Shown piece after piece: positions 34,632 to 43,265 of a stretch of DNA of 64,000 bases. Made by a program: the position numbers and the translations under genes. The notes below the pieces were generated by a model. It was not told the DNA's origin, ran no database searches, and saw only the letters and a program-made list of their open reading frames with translations. The stretch comes from Funiculus sociatus GB2-C1. GTDB lineage: Bacteria > Cyanobacteriota > Cyanobacteriia > Cyanobacteriales > FACHB-T130. Within the stretch, counting starts at the first letter, position 1. The number at the start of each line of letters is the position of its first letter. The stretch covers positions 186,001 through 250,000 of the forward strand of contig NZ_JAMPKJ010000001.1 of NCBI RefSeq assembly GCF_039962115.1, in the 5' to 3' direction.

Positions 34632-36038
34632 GTGTCAGCTCGAAAAATTCCTGAAAACCGCCCTTGGGGGCAAAAAAACGGTCAACAAAGCCCAAGAAAG
34701 CCAGCTCCCAAAGGGAATCAGGTGAGCTGGCTTTGGCTGGGGTTGGGTTTGAGTGGGGTAGCAATGTTGTCAGCGACTGCGGGAGCAATGCTTGCAGTGT
34801 CGCTTTCAAGTACGCCTTTGCTGCAAAGTCAACTGAGTCCTGATGAAGCGGCTGTATTTGATGGCGATCGCATCTCCCGCACCAGTATGCGATTACCAGA
34901 ACTAACCCGCCCTGTCAATATCTTAGTTATGGGAATAAAGGTTATCTCTTCAGACCTGGATAACCCTCCCCCAGAAACCCAAAATTTGGGATACCACGCC
35001 TTAGTAAACTCTTTCGAGGGTCTGTCGGATACCATGCTGCTGTTGCGGTTTAATCCGGAGGCGCAAAAAATAGCTGTTCTCTCCATCCCACGGGATACCC
35101 GCACCTACGTGGAAGGTGTCGGCATGACCAAGATTAATGCTGCTAATGTTGAAGGGGGGCCAGCACTGAGCGCTAAGACAGCCAGCGAACTCCTTAGCGG
35201 AGTCGGAATTGATCGCTACATCCGAATTAACGTTCAAGGGGTAGAAAAACTGGTAGATGCCTTGGGTGGTGTCACCGTTTACGTTCCCAGAGACATGAAG
35301 TATCAGGATGACTCCCAGCACCTTTACATCAACTTGAAGGCGGGAAAACAACATCTCAATGGCAATCAGTTGCAGCAATTTCTGCGCTTTCGCTATGACA
35401 AGTATGGGGATATTGGTAGGATTCAGCGACAGCAAATGGTGATGAGGGCGCTGATGGAACAAGCACTCAATCCCACCACTCTCGCCCGGATGCCAAAAAT
35501 TCTCTCAGTTATTCAGTCGCATATTGACACCAATTTGACTGTGGAGGAGTTGCTGGCGCTAGTTGGTTTTGGCGTGAAGACAGAACGTTCCCAGGTGCAA
35601 ATGTTAATGGTTCCTGGTGATTTCAGTGGGAACGGACAGCGTGAGGTAAGTTACTGGTTGCCAAATCGCCGTCGCATTCAGACGATGATGGCGCAGCACT
35701 TCGATCAGGGTTTGGACGGCGGCGAAGCAAATGACCCTGCTTATATGCGGGTAGCGATTCAAGATAGCACTGGTAATATGAGGGCCGTCCAATCCTTGAT
35801 CGAAAAGCTCCGGGAAGCTGGCTACCAGAACGTTTATGTGGACGATCCTTGGCCGGAACCGTTGCGGGTGACGCACCTAGTGGCGCAGCAAGGAGATGGC
35901 GACAGCGCTCAAGCTATCAAGCGATCGCTTGGATTCGGAGAAGTGCGCGTAGAAAGCACAGGCAACTTAGTTTCCGATATCACTATCCAGCTGGGTGAAG
36001 ACTGGTTACAAAGGCAATCTCGTCGAGATTCATATTAA
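34632..36038 (+). CDS. LytR-CpsA-Psr (LCP) family protein
   Basis: 468 residues from GTG 34632, preferred because GAGGAAG sits directly upstream; an upstream extension to 34461 lacks support. A membrane segment (about 36-58, SWLWLGLGLSGVAMLSATAG) is followed by the LCP domain (about 95-260): NILVMGIKV, IAVLSIPRDTRTYVEG, KINAANVEGGP, and the pyrophosphate-binding FLRFRYDKYGDIGRIQRQQ. A LytR_C domain at about 365-460 includes GYQNVYVDDPWPEP. LCP proteins attach glycopolymers to peptidoglycan or other acceptors at the outer face of the plasma membrane. It may serve the polysaccharide system encoded at 12-20 kb; that link is inference. Confidence 0.9.
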   Translation: MSARKIPENRPWGQKNGQQSPRKPAPKGNQVSWLWLGLGLSGVAMLSATAGAMLAVSLSSTPLLQSQLSPDEAAVFDGDRISRTSMRLPELTRPVNILVMGIKVISSDLDNPPPETQNLGYHALVNSFEGLSDTMLLLRFNPEAQKIAVLSIPRDTRTYVEGVGMTKINAANVEGGPALSAKTASELLSGVGIDRYIRINVQGVEKLVDALGGVTVYVPRDMKYQDDSQHLYINLKAGKQHLNGNQLQQFLRFRYDKYGDIGRIQRQQMVMRALMEQALNPTTLARMPKILSVIQSHIDTNLTVEELLALVGFGVKTERSQVQMLMVPGDFSGNGQREVSYWLPNRRRIQTMMAQHFDQGLDGGEANDPAYMRVAIQDSTGNMRAVQSLIEKLREAGYQNVYVDDPWPEPLRVTHLVAQQGDGDSAQAIKRSLGFGEVRVESTGNLVSDITIQLGEDWLQRQSRRDSY

Positions 36039-36131
36039 TTGGGGACTGGGGATTGGGGATTGGGGATTGGGAATTGGAAGGACTCTTAGCCAGTCCCTAG
36101 TACCCAGTACCCAGTCCCCAATTCCCAGCCT
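36039..36131. repeat. GGGGATT/CCCCAAT short tandem repeats
   Basis: Left half: several GGGGATT or GGGGACT heptamers (36042-36080). Right half: AGTCCCTAGTACCCAGT-type words. Together they make an imperfect hairpin between the convergent LCP and hydrolase genes and may act as a terminator. Confidence 0.8.
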
Positions 36132-37049
36132 CTAGTCCCCAGCCCCCATTATCCAATCCAGCAAAATCGGATTAACCAACTCAGGGGCTTCATCTTGTGG
36201 ACAATGCCCGACACCTTCGATAGGAATAAATTTTTCCACTTTGGGATAATTAGCCAACTCTCGCCCCAATTCTATAGGCTCCCAAGGGTCTTCCGTTCCC
36301 CAGAGCATGATTGCCGGACAAGGCAAAAGCGGCAGTAAATCTTCAGGTAGGGGCCCTTGGGAATAGCGCGTAAAGGCTACAAAAACGTCCACAGCGCCCT
36401 CATCAAAGGCAGGAGCCATGAGCATATCTACCAGTTCATCTGTGACGGCTTCCGGATGCTTATAGGCTTGCAGGAGAACCTTACGCACTACCTTCGGTTT
36501 GGCAAGTTGACTAAAGAACAGTTTCCCAATCCACTTTACTGACAGTAGTTGTTGAACTATCGGTGCGCCAAAGCTGCGATACCAGGGCAGTTGAGCGCGT
36601 TTACGATCGTGTAGCAGTCGCAGGGAACAGTTAAGTAAAGCAATTTTTAAGGCAATATCCGGGTTATCCACTGCTGCTTGCATGACAACAATACAGCCGA
36701 TGGAGTTACCGATTAAATAAGCCTCTCCTCCCACAACCTCGCGGCAAAAATCAGCGAGTTGCTGTCCCCAGGTTTCAAAGGTGTAGGAAATCGGATTTCC
36801 TGGTGTGGGTTTAGCTGAACCGCCAAAGCCAATTAAGTCAATAGCATAGACGCGGCACGTTTGCGCTAGGACGGGGATGTTTTTGCGCCAGTGTCCCCAA
36901 GATGCCCCAAAGCCATGCACTAGCACAACTGGCGGCCCTTGGGTTCCTTGGGTTTGGTAGCAAATGGGAAAGCCCCGCCAAGTCCAAGTTTTCGTGACGA
37001 TTTTGGCTGTGGTGGGTGCGATCGCGCTAGGATCGGAAGATAAGGTCAT
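36132..37049 (-). CDS. Alpha/beta hydrolase-fold protein
   Basis: 305 residues. The oxyanion region is VVLVHGFGASWGHWRKN; the nucleophile Ser is in LIGNSIGCIVV; the acid Asp in LWGTEDPWEP; the His in GVGHCPQDEAPELV, so the triad is complete. These cyanobacterial hydrolases resemble pheophytinase or haloalkane-dehalogenase-like enzymes. The substrate is unknown. A stand-alone gene next to the TnpB element. Confidence 0.88.
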   Translation of the reverse strand: MTLSSDPSAIAPTTAKIVTKTWTWRGFPICYQTQGTQGPPVVLVHGFGASWGHWRKNIPVLAQTCRVYAIDLIGFGGSAKPTPGNPISYTFETWGQQLADFCREVVGGEAYLIGNSIGCIVVMQAAVDNPDIALKIALLNCSLRLLHDRKRAQLPWYRSFGAPIVQQLLSVKWIGKLFFSQLAKPKVVRKVLLQAYKHPEAVTDELVDMLMAPAFDEGAVDVFVAFTRYSQGPLPEDLLPLLPCPAIMLWGTEDPWEPIELGRELANYPKVEKFIPIEGVGHCPQDEAPELVNPILLDWIMGAGD

Positions 37050-37120
37050 GGGAGGCGTATCTTTAAATTTCCATCCCCGATCGGGATTTATCGGCTTCCT
37101 TTATTTTACCGAAATTAGTG

Positions 37121-38455
37121 GGTTTAAAGCCCCGCACTTCAGGGCGGCTTTTTATTTATTGTGCTTAGAACTACGATATATTTTTTTATATCGAGCGCAC
37201 TAACGTAAATGTTGGTATTTGAAGCCAAGCTAGAAGGAAAAAAAGAGCAGTACGAGCGGCTAGACGAAGCCATTCGTACTGCTCTTTTTATTAGAAATAG
37301 CTGCGTCAGATACTGGATGGATAATAAAGGAGTTGGGCGATACGAGTTAAGTGCTTATTGTGCAATTCTTGCCAAGGAGTTCCCTTGGGCGAACAAACTC
37401 AACTCAATGGCACGACAAGCCTCTGCCGAGAGAGCTTGGTCATCCATCGCTCGGTTCTACGACTTCTGCAAGAAGGGAAAACCCGGAAAAAGGGGATTTC
37501 CTCGTTTCAAGAAGCATAAGACACACGGTTCTGTTGAGTACAAGACCTGTGGGTGGAAGCTTTCAGAAGACAGAAGGAGTATTAACTTCAGTGATGGATT
37601 CAAAGCAGGAAGTTTTAAGTTGTGGGGAACCCGCGACTTACATTTCTATCAGTTGAGCCAAATCAAGCGGGTACGAGTAATTCGTCGAGCCGATGGGTAC
37701 TACGTGCAGTTCTGTCTTGATGTTGAGCGAATTGAGAACAGAGAGCCGACAGGCAAAACTATTGGTATAGATGTGGGACTAACCCACTTCTATACTGATT
37801 CTGACGGGTCTTCCGTTGAGAATCCACGTTATCTGAGAAAGTCCCAAAAAGCACTCAAGAAGCTTAACCGCAGGCTTTCCAGAACCCAAAAAGGCTCTAA
37901 GAATAGAGCTAAAGCGAGGAATCGCCTGAGTAGAAAACACCTCAAGGTAACTAGGCAGCGTAAAGACTTTGCTGTGAAATTGGCAAGGTGCGTAGTCCAG
38001 TCTAACGACTTGGTAGCCTATGAAGACTTGCAGGTGTTGAACATGGTTAAAAACAAAAAGCTCTCCAAGTCGATATCAGATGCGGCTTGGACAGCTTTTA
38101 GGAACTGGGTAGAATACTTCGGTAAAGTATTTGGGGTGGTGACAGTTGCAGTACCTCCTCGCTACACCAGCCAGAACTGCTCTAATTGTGGTCAGGTTGC
38201 CAAGAAATCACTAAGTCAAAGAACTCATCAATGTCCTCATTGTGGTTTTGTCTTAGACCGGGATTGGAACGCGGCGAGGAACATATTAGAACTTGGACTG
38301 CGTACCGTGGGACACGCGGGAACCTCTAACGCCTCTGGAGATATCGACCTCTGCTTGAGTGAGGAAACTCCTTCAAGTAAGCCGAGTCGCAGAAAGAGGA
38401 AGCCCAAGAAGTGATTCTTGGAATCCCTGCGCGTTTACGCCAGGGAGGATGTCAA
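37121..38455 (+). mobile_element. Solo TnpB insertion element of IS200/IS605 (IS1341-like) type
   Basis: The element carries only tnpB; no TnpA Y1 transposase is present. The left end has a subterminal hairpin (AAAGCC 37126-37131 with GGCTTT 37146-37151). The right end has CCCTG/CAGGG (38425-38429 with 38441-38445), followed by GAGGATGTCAA, a common right terminus of such elements. The boundaries are approximate on the left and near 38455 on the right. Mobility would need TnpA in trans. Confidence 0.7.
37209..38414 (+). CDS. tnpB: TnpB, RNA-guided endonuclease of an IS605-type element
   Basis: 401 residues, full length. The RuvC nuclease residues are intact: Asp in IGIDVGLTHF, Glu in VAYEDLQVLN, Asp in LDRDWNAARN. 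The zinc ribbon (CSNCG and CPHCG) lies between the second and third. An N-terminal OrfB helix-turn-helix and the Arg/Lys-rich middle (LNRRLSRTQKGSKNRAKARN) fit RNA binding. Known family activity: TnpB uses an RNA transcribed from the right end of the element to cleave DNA next to a short motif and helps the element persist. The C-terminal tail (KPSRRKRKPKK) is strongly basic. Confidence 0.93.
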   Translation: MLVFEAKLEGKKEQYERLDEAIRTALFIRNSCVRYWMDNKGVGRYELSAYCAILAKEFPWANKLNSMARQASAERAWSSIARFYDFCKKGKPGKRGFPRFKKHKTHGSVEYKTCGWKLSEDRRSINFSDGFKAGSFKLWGTRDLHFYQLSQIKRVRVIRRADGYYVQFCLDVERIENREPTGKTIGIDVGLTHFYTDSDGSSVENPRYLRKSQKALKKLNRRLSRTQKGSKNRAKARNRLSRKHLKVTRQRKDFAVKLARCVVQSNDLVAYEDLQVLNMVKNKKLSKSISDAAWTAFRNWVEYFGKVFGVVTVAVPPRYTSQNCSNCGQVAKKSLSQRTHQCPHCGFVLDRDWNAARNILELGLRTVGHAGTSNASGDIDLCLSEETPSSKPSRRKRKPKK

Positions 38456-38475
38456 TTTCTTCAACTCTTCTATGT
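38400..38475 (+). ncRNA. Probable reRNA/omegaRNA 3' region and guide
   Basis: By analogy with other TnpB systems, the guide RNA overlaps the 3' end of tnpB, forms the right-end hairpin (38425-38445) and reads through GTCAA (38451-38455) into flanking DNA. The guide would then begin TTTCTTCAACTCTTCTATGT (38456-38475). The 5' boundary is not visible. Confidence 0.4.
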
Positions 38476-38741
38476 ACTTACGCACTTTTTAGCAAATAAA
38501 TAAAAAAGATCCGTAAAAACTCTGATGCTATGTGTAGACACAACTGATAATTATGCCGTGTAAGAAAGCAAAGGGGAAACAAGGTAGAGGGAACAAGGCT
38601 TTTACTCTTTTGTCTTGTCTCCAATCCCCAATCCCCAATCCCCGATCCCCTAGTCCCCAATTTTTTCGCTGTGGATGCAGTTAAAGCGGGGAGTATGTCA
38701 GTATCTAGATTGGGGAATCGTTGACGCAATCTATTTTGTTG

Positions 38742-39149
38742 ATGAATATGGTGCAAACTTCTACCTCTGTTCTGCCATTCCTGGGCCCTGATGTAGCAAC
38801 AACCTATGATGCTGCGCGGGTGGTCATTCTCCCAATCCCCTACGAGGCGACAACAACCTATCACCGGGGATGCGAAAACGGGACAGATTCCATTCTGGAA
38901 GCTTCTCAACAAGTGGAATACTACGATGAGGAGCTAGATGCGGAAACTTGCCGAGACATTGGAATTTACACTTACGAATCTATCGCGGACACACGCAATG
39001 GTAGCTCGGTTTCATCCGAGGCAATGCTAAAAGTCAACCGTGATACTGTGTCTAAGCTGATTGGGGATGGTAAGTTTGTCATATCCCAATTTACGGCAGC
39101 CAAATTGGTCTATAAACTTATAGGTTATAAGGCATTGCAAACCGGCTAG
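38742..39149 (+). pseudogene. speB: Agmatinase gene with a large internal deletion
   Basis: The product starts like cyanobacterial agmatinase (FLGPDVATTYDAARVVILPI, PYEATTTYHRGCENGTDSIL, YYDEELD). After DGKFVIS it jumps directly to QFTAAKLVYKLIGYKALQTG, which matches the extreme C-terminus of agmatinases. About 135 residues remain of a usual 300-340. The missing middle holds all Mn-binding motifs (GGDH, DAHxD, DxD), so the protein cannot be an active ureohydrolase. The reading frame was kept across the junction. It lies 290 bases downstream of the TnpB element. A function for the remnant is unlikely; another speB may exist elsewhere. Confidence 0.75.
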
Positions 39150-39224
39150 AAGCTACTGCTAACTAGCTACATTCCTTTTCTAATCTGTTGTGTTCCAATT
39201 GTTGATTCATTAAGGCTTGTGCAA

Positions 39225-39776
39225 ATGAGTGTGATGGAAAAAACTGGCACTCCCATTGGTAGTTATGCTCCGGATTTTGAACTGCCAGGGATCGATGATA
39301 AAGTACACCATTTATCCCGTTATTTAGAGAGATATCGGGCTATAGGTGTCGTTTTCATGTGCAATCACTGTCCTTACGTGCAGTTGTATCTCGATAGGCT
39401 AATAGAGATTCAAGCCGAGTTTCAAGAGCGAGGATTTACGCTAATTGGCATCAATGCTAATGATGCTTTCCAGTATCCTGAAGACAGCTTTGAAAACATG
39501 AAAAATTTAGCAGCAGATCGGCTGAATTTCCCCTATCTGCGCGATACAACGCAGGATGTTGCTCGTTGCTTCGGAGCAACAAAAACACCGGAAGTTTACC
39601 TGATAGACAATGCAGGTATACTCCGCTACAGCGGGGGAATTGATGATAATCCCCAAAAGCCAGAAGCGGTACGGGTGCATTATTTGCGAGATGCGATCGC
39701 CTGTTTGCTGCAAGGCAATACAATTACTCCAGAGTCCACTGATGCCGTGGGTTGCTCGGTAAAGTGGCGTAATTAA
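39225..39776 (+). CDS. Thioredoxin-fold redoxin (AhpC/TSA-like)
   Basis: 183 residues from ATG 39225, with an in-frame GTG two codons earlier. The fold is redoxin: APDFELPGIDDKVHHLSRYL, then FMCNHCPYVQLYLDRL with a CxxC pair at the active site, and the cis-Pro region GATKTPEVYLIDNAG. Soluble and cytosolic. It probably reduces peroxides or disulfides; the exact substrate is unknown. The remaining Cys in DVARCFGATKTP and AIACLLQGN may act as resolving residues. Independent gene between speB and pyrH. Confidence 0.85.
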   Translation: MSVMEKTGTPIGSYAPDFELPGIDDKVHHLSRYLERYRAIGVVFMCNHCPYVQLYLDRLIEIQAEFQERGFTLIGINANDAFQYPEDSFENMKNLAADRLNFPYLRDTTQDVARCFGATKTPEVYLIDNAGILRYSGGIDDNPQKPEAVRVHYLRDAIACLLQGNTITPESTDAVGCSVKWRN

Positions 39777-39892
39777 CCCCCCGCCGCCGGATTGGTGGTA
39801 GTAGCTAACAAGAGTTAAATTTGCCGAATCATATCCCAAACTACTCCGCTACTGCTATCTTATGGTGGAGGTAATTGGAGTGAGAAAATAGT

Positions 39893-40627
39893 GTGTGCAT
39901 GGGGATAACTTATCGACGAATTTTACTCAAGCTTTCCGGTGAAGCTTTGATGGGCAACCTGGGCTACGGAATCGATCCGATGGTGGTTCAGGAAATCGCG
40001 ACCCAAGTCGCAGAAGTGGTGGCAAGTGGCGTTCAGGTAGCTATTGTCGTGGGTGGCGGCAATATCTTTCGCGGCGTGAAAGCAGCATCGGCGGGGATGG
40101 ATCGGGCGACAGCAGACTACATTGGCATGATTGCCACAGTGATGAATGCGATGACCTTGCAGGACTCTCTAGAGCAAATTGGGGTGCCAACGCGAGTGCA
40201 AACCGCGATCGCTATGCAAGAAGTCGCAGAGCCTTACATCCGGCGGCGTGCTATTCGCCATCTCGAAAAAGGACGGGTGGTGATTTTTGGGGCTGGATCG
40301 GGAAACCCCTTTTTCACCACCGACACCACAGCTGCCTTGCGAGCAGCGGAAATTGATGCGAATGTAATTTTTAAGGCGACTAAAGTAGACGGGATTTATG
40401 ATTCTGACCCCAAGCTGAACCCGCAAGCTCATCGCTATCAGAGCATTACCTACGGACACGTTTTAGCTAACGATCTGCGGGTGATGGATAGTACAGCGAT
40501 CGCCTTATGTAAAGAAAACAATATCCCGATTATGGTGTTTGATTTATCGGTTCCGGGAAATATTCGCCGAGCCGTTATGGGAGAATCTGTCGGAACAATT
40601 GTCGGAGGTTTTTGTGAAGTTATCTGA
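39893..40627 (+). CDS. pyrH: UMP kinase
   Basis: 244 residues from GTG 39893; ATG 39899 is an alternative, but the TTGGAG site is better spaced from the GTG. It phosphorylates UMP to UDP as a hexamer in pyrimidine synthesis. Motifs of the amino-acid-kinase fold: [55 protein letters not shown]. Its 3' end overlaps frr by 14 bases, the standard pyrH-frr arrangement. Confidence 0.97.
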   Translation: MCMGITYRRILLKLSGEALMGNLGYGIDPMVVQEIATQVAEVVASGVQVAIVVGGGNIFRGVKAASAGMDRATADYIGMIATVMNAMTLQDSLEQIGVPTRVQTAIAMQEVAEPYIRRRAIRHLEKGRVVIFGAGSGNPFFTTDTTAALRAAEIDANVIFKATKVDGIYDSDPKLNPQAHRYQSITYGHVLANDLRVMDSTAIALCKENNIPIMVFDLSVPGNIRRAVMGESVGTIVGGFCEVI

Positions 40628-41162
40628 CGCTGAAAGCAACATGAAAAAGGCAGTTGAATCAACTCAACGGTCTTTTAATACCATTCGGACGGGACGAGCC
40701 AATGCTAGTCTCCTCGACAAAGTAATTGTGGAATACTACGGTTCCCCAACTCCTATCAAATCCTTGGCCAACATTAGTACGCCGGATGCGACTACGATTA
40801 CAATTCAACCTTTTGACCGTAGTAGCCTAAACTTAATTGAAAAAGCCATTTCGCTGTCGGATGTAGGCTTAACGCCAAACAACGATGGCTCCATGATTCG
40901 GCTGAATATTCCCCCATTGACAAGCGATCGCCGCAAAGAATTGGTGAAAATAGCAGCAAAGTATGCCGAAGAAGGCAAAGTCTCTATTCGCAACATCCGC
41001 CGCGATGCCGTTGACTCGATTCGCAAACAGGAAAAAAATAGTGAACTTCCCAAGGATGAAGCGCGAGATTTGCAAGAAAGCGTTCAGAAGTTGACTGACA
41101 AGTACATCGCCAGAGTTGACGAACTGCTAGCAGAAAAAGAGAAAGATATCACCACTGTTTAA
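40614..41162 (+). CDS. frr: Ribosome recycling factor
   Basis: 182 residues from GTG 40614, chosen because GGAGG (40604-40608) sits five bases upstream. The start lies inside the end of pyrH. RRF, with EF-G, splits post-termination ribosomes. Motifs: [56 protein letters not shown], and [17 protein letters not shown]. Length is normal (about 182-185). Confidence 0.97.
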   Translation: MKLSDAESNMKKAVESTQRSFNTIRTGRANASLLDKVIVEYYGSPTPIKSLANISTPDATTITIQPFDRSSLNLIEKAISLSDVGLTPNNDGSMIRLNIPPLTSDRRKELVKIAAKYAEEGKVSIRNIRRDAVDSIRKQEKNSELPKDEARDLQESVQKLTDKYIARVDELLAEKEKDITTV

Positions 41163-41164
41163 AG

Positions 41165-41258
41165 TTATTAGTCATTAGTCATTAGTTATAGTGAAGGACT
41201 AAAGACTAAATTTAATTAGTCAAAAGTTCTAGCAAAAAACTAAGGACTAAAGACTAAA
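41165..41258. repeat. Short repeats after frr
   Basis: TAGTCATTAG repeated (41167-41190) and GGACTAAAGACTAAA twice (41197-41211 and 41242-41256). STRR-like filler between convergent frr and the small minus-strand gene. No clear terminator stem. Confidence 0.6.
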
Positions 41259-41260
41259 AC

Positions 41261-41437
41261 TTATGCAGGCACAAACACTTGTCCATCTACACTCCTCGGA
41301 CGGACAAGGTAGGCAACGTGCATGGGGTAGCCTTGGGAATAAATCGCATCCACGTACCGCAGGGCAGTTTCTCGGTTCGTGCAGGCGCGTAAAATTTTCT
41401 CGTTACCGTTGGCGTATTGGATGCGTACTTCCCACAT
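41261..41437 (-). CDS. Small conserved cyanobacterial protein
   Basis: 58 residues from the ATG at 41437 (GAGGT upstream on the minus strand); an in-frame GTG at 41452 is less likely. Sequence MWEVRIQYANGNEKILRACT then ALRYVDAIYSQGYPMHVAYL: a soluble alpha/beta mini-protein with no membrane segment. I recall close homologs of similar size in other cyanobacteria but no function. Confidence 0.6.
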   Translation of the reverse strand: MWEVRIQYANGNEKILRACTNRETALRYVDAIYSQGYPMHVAYLVRPRSVDGQVFVPA

Positions 41438-41517
41438 AAGTCTTGACCTCACAGTAGTAAATGCACAGCTTTATCTTGTTTTTAATTTTATGAAGCTTTC
41501 ATGAACCAATCCTATAA

Positions 41518-41745
41518 ATTATAGGCAATTTTGCACTCAGTGAAATTGATGAATTTATTAAAGATGGCGATCGCGTTGCCTATTGGCAAGTTTAAGAGCA
41601 ATTAATCGCTTACGTAGTTGAAAACACGGAATTGATTGGGCAAATAAAAGCACAATATAATATCCGAACAGCGATCGCTATGCTAAAAAGCTTGAAAGCA
41701 TTAGATTGTAGGCTTTTAACTGGAACGGGGAAATTACGCAAATAG
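41518..41745 (+). pseudogene. Degraded gene fragment with one in-frame stop
   Basis: The frame reads NFALSEIDEFIKDGDRVAYW, QV, stop (41593-41595), then EQLIAYVVENTELIGQIKAQ and NIRTAIAMLKSLKALDCRLL before TAG 41743-41745. The two parts have protein-like composition and one stop between them. No start codon is clear. The source family is not identified. It lies in a 570-base gap (41438-42007) otherwise without genes. Confidence 0.4.
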
Positions 41746-42007
41746 CCAGTTAGCACCCAAAGCAACTAAGCTTTAAACCAGTGAGTACAAGAGTGAGGAT
41801 GGAAATTCCATTGCGTGCCAATATACTCCTACGGGCTACGCTAACCAAGTCTGCTTAGGCAGGCTAAAATTCTTAAGACCGTGCAGGCGATATTTGCTTG
41901 CCTCGCATCGGCTCTTTAGAGTGTCCAAAAGTGGGATGCACCTATGAGAATCTAAATTCTCCTTCCAGCCTCAAATTTAAGTGCGTTCAGGAGCAAAAAT
42001 TAATACG

Positions 42008-43141
42008 ATGTTTGACTGTATTATTGTCGGCGCTGGCCCAGCAGGCGGAACCGCAGCTTATCACTTAGCGAAGCGGGGACGCTCAGTTTTAGTTATAGAA
42101 AAAGAATCTCTGCCTCGATACAAACCTTGTGGAGGTGGCGTTTCGCCAGCAGTTGCCGAGTGGTTTGATTTTGACTTCTCCCCCGCCATTTCCCTGAAGG
42201 TGAACACGATTCGCTGCACATGGAATATGAAAGATCCGGTGGAAACAGAACTGAATACACCAGAACCAATATGGATGGTGCGGCGAGACGTTTTCGACCA
42301 CTTTCTTATCCAGCAGGCGCAGCAACAGGGCGCAGAACTTAGAGACAATACGGAAGTGACGGGAATTGAGTTTAAGAACGACGCTTGGCAAGTCAACACG
42401 GCAAACGGCCCGGTACAAGGTCGTTATTTAATTGCTGCCGATGGAGCCAAAGGGCCAATGGCTAAGTGGCTGGGCTTTAAAGAGCGCAAACGCCGTCTGG
42501 CTGGCGCTTTGGAGGCAGAACCAAAGGCACAAGTAGAAAACGGTCACATCGCTCATTTTGAATTTGGGATGGTCAAAAATGGCTATATCTGGAATTTTCC
42601 CAAAGCCGACGGCTATTCTATCGGGATTGGCAACTTCCGAGGCAGCGACCCGCAAGACTTTAAGAGCCTCCTAGCTGAGTATGCCACACTGTTTAATGTT
42701 GATGTCAAAACCAGCAAGCAGTACGGTCATCCTTTGTGCTTGTGGGACGGCGATCAAAAGCTGCATACCCAAAATGCAGTTTTAGCTGGAGAAGCTGCTT
42801 GTGTCGTCGATCCGTTTACGGCTGAGGGAATTCGTCCCTCGATGTTTAGCGGTTTGAAGGCAGCAGAAGCAATTGACAAAGCTGTGGGAGGCGATCGCAA
42901 TGCTTTGGAAGGATACACCAATGCGATCGCTCAAGAATGGGGATCTGACATGGTGTGGGCGCAACGTTTAGCAGGAATTTTCTACAGAATTCCTGGTATC
43001 GCTTATAAAGTTGGTGTTAAGCGCCCTGGAGCTGCTGAAAAAATGGGTCAACTGCTATGCGGGGAAAGCCGTTACTCAGAAGTGGCTGATCGTGCCATTA
43101 AGCGACTGAGTAAAAGTATGATCCCCGGTATGGGCGGCTAA
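42008..43141 (+). CDS. Geranylgeranyl reductase family FAD-dependent oxidoreductase
   Basis: 377 residues from ATG 42008; an in-frame GTG at 41981 would add nine residues. The Rossmann motif is DCIIVGAGPAGGTAAYHLAK, followed by KPCGGGVSP (substrate-site Cys-Gly motif of the family), GRYLIAADGAKG and GEAACVVDPFTAEGIRPSM (FAD-binding). The family saturates isoprenoid double bonds. ChlP, the chlorophyll phytyl-chain reductase, is about 405 residues with a different N-terminus, so this is a paralog with unknown substrate. Stand-alone gene. Confidence 0.85.
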   Translation: MFDCIIVGAGPAGGTAAYHLAKRGRSVLVIEKESLPRYKPCGGGVSPAVAEWFDFDFSPAISLKVNTIRCTWNMKDPVETELNTPEPIWMVRRDVFDHFLIQQAQQQGAELRDNTEVTGIEFKNDAWQVNTANGPVQGRYLIAADGAKGPMAKWLGFKERKRRLAGALEAEPKAQVENGHIAHFEFGMVKNGYIWNFPKADGYSIGIGNFRGSDPQDFKSLLAEYATLFNVDVKTSKQYGHPLCLWDGDQKLHTQNAVLAGEAACVVDPFTAEGIRPSMFSGLKAAEAIDKAVGGDRNALEGYTNAIAQEWGSDMVWAQRLAGIFYRIPGIAYKVGVKRPGAAEKMGQLLCGESRYSEVADRAIKRLSKSMIPGMGG

Positions 43142-43165
43142 ATTTTTTTTTGCGGTCGTATTTTT

Positions 43166-43200
43166 TATGGCTGATGGTTTGCTAGGAACTATCAGCCATA
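43166..43200. terminator. Hairpin after the oxidoreductase gene
   Basis: TATGGCTGAT and ATCAGCCATA pair perfectly around a 15-base loop, 25 bases after the stop, preceded by a T run (43161-43166). Orientation is unclear; it may terminate from either side. Confidence 0.45.
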
Positions 43201-43265
43201 AACCATGAATAATTTCAATTTGTTCTTGTGTTATATTGGGGCTTTCCTCTAGAAACTCGATAGTT

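Noticed and set aside
38478-38912. Minus-strand frame of 144 codons
   Set aside because: It runs antisense across the start of the speB remnant and a CCCCAAT repeat tract; no family signal.
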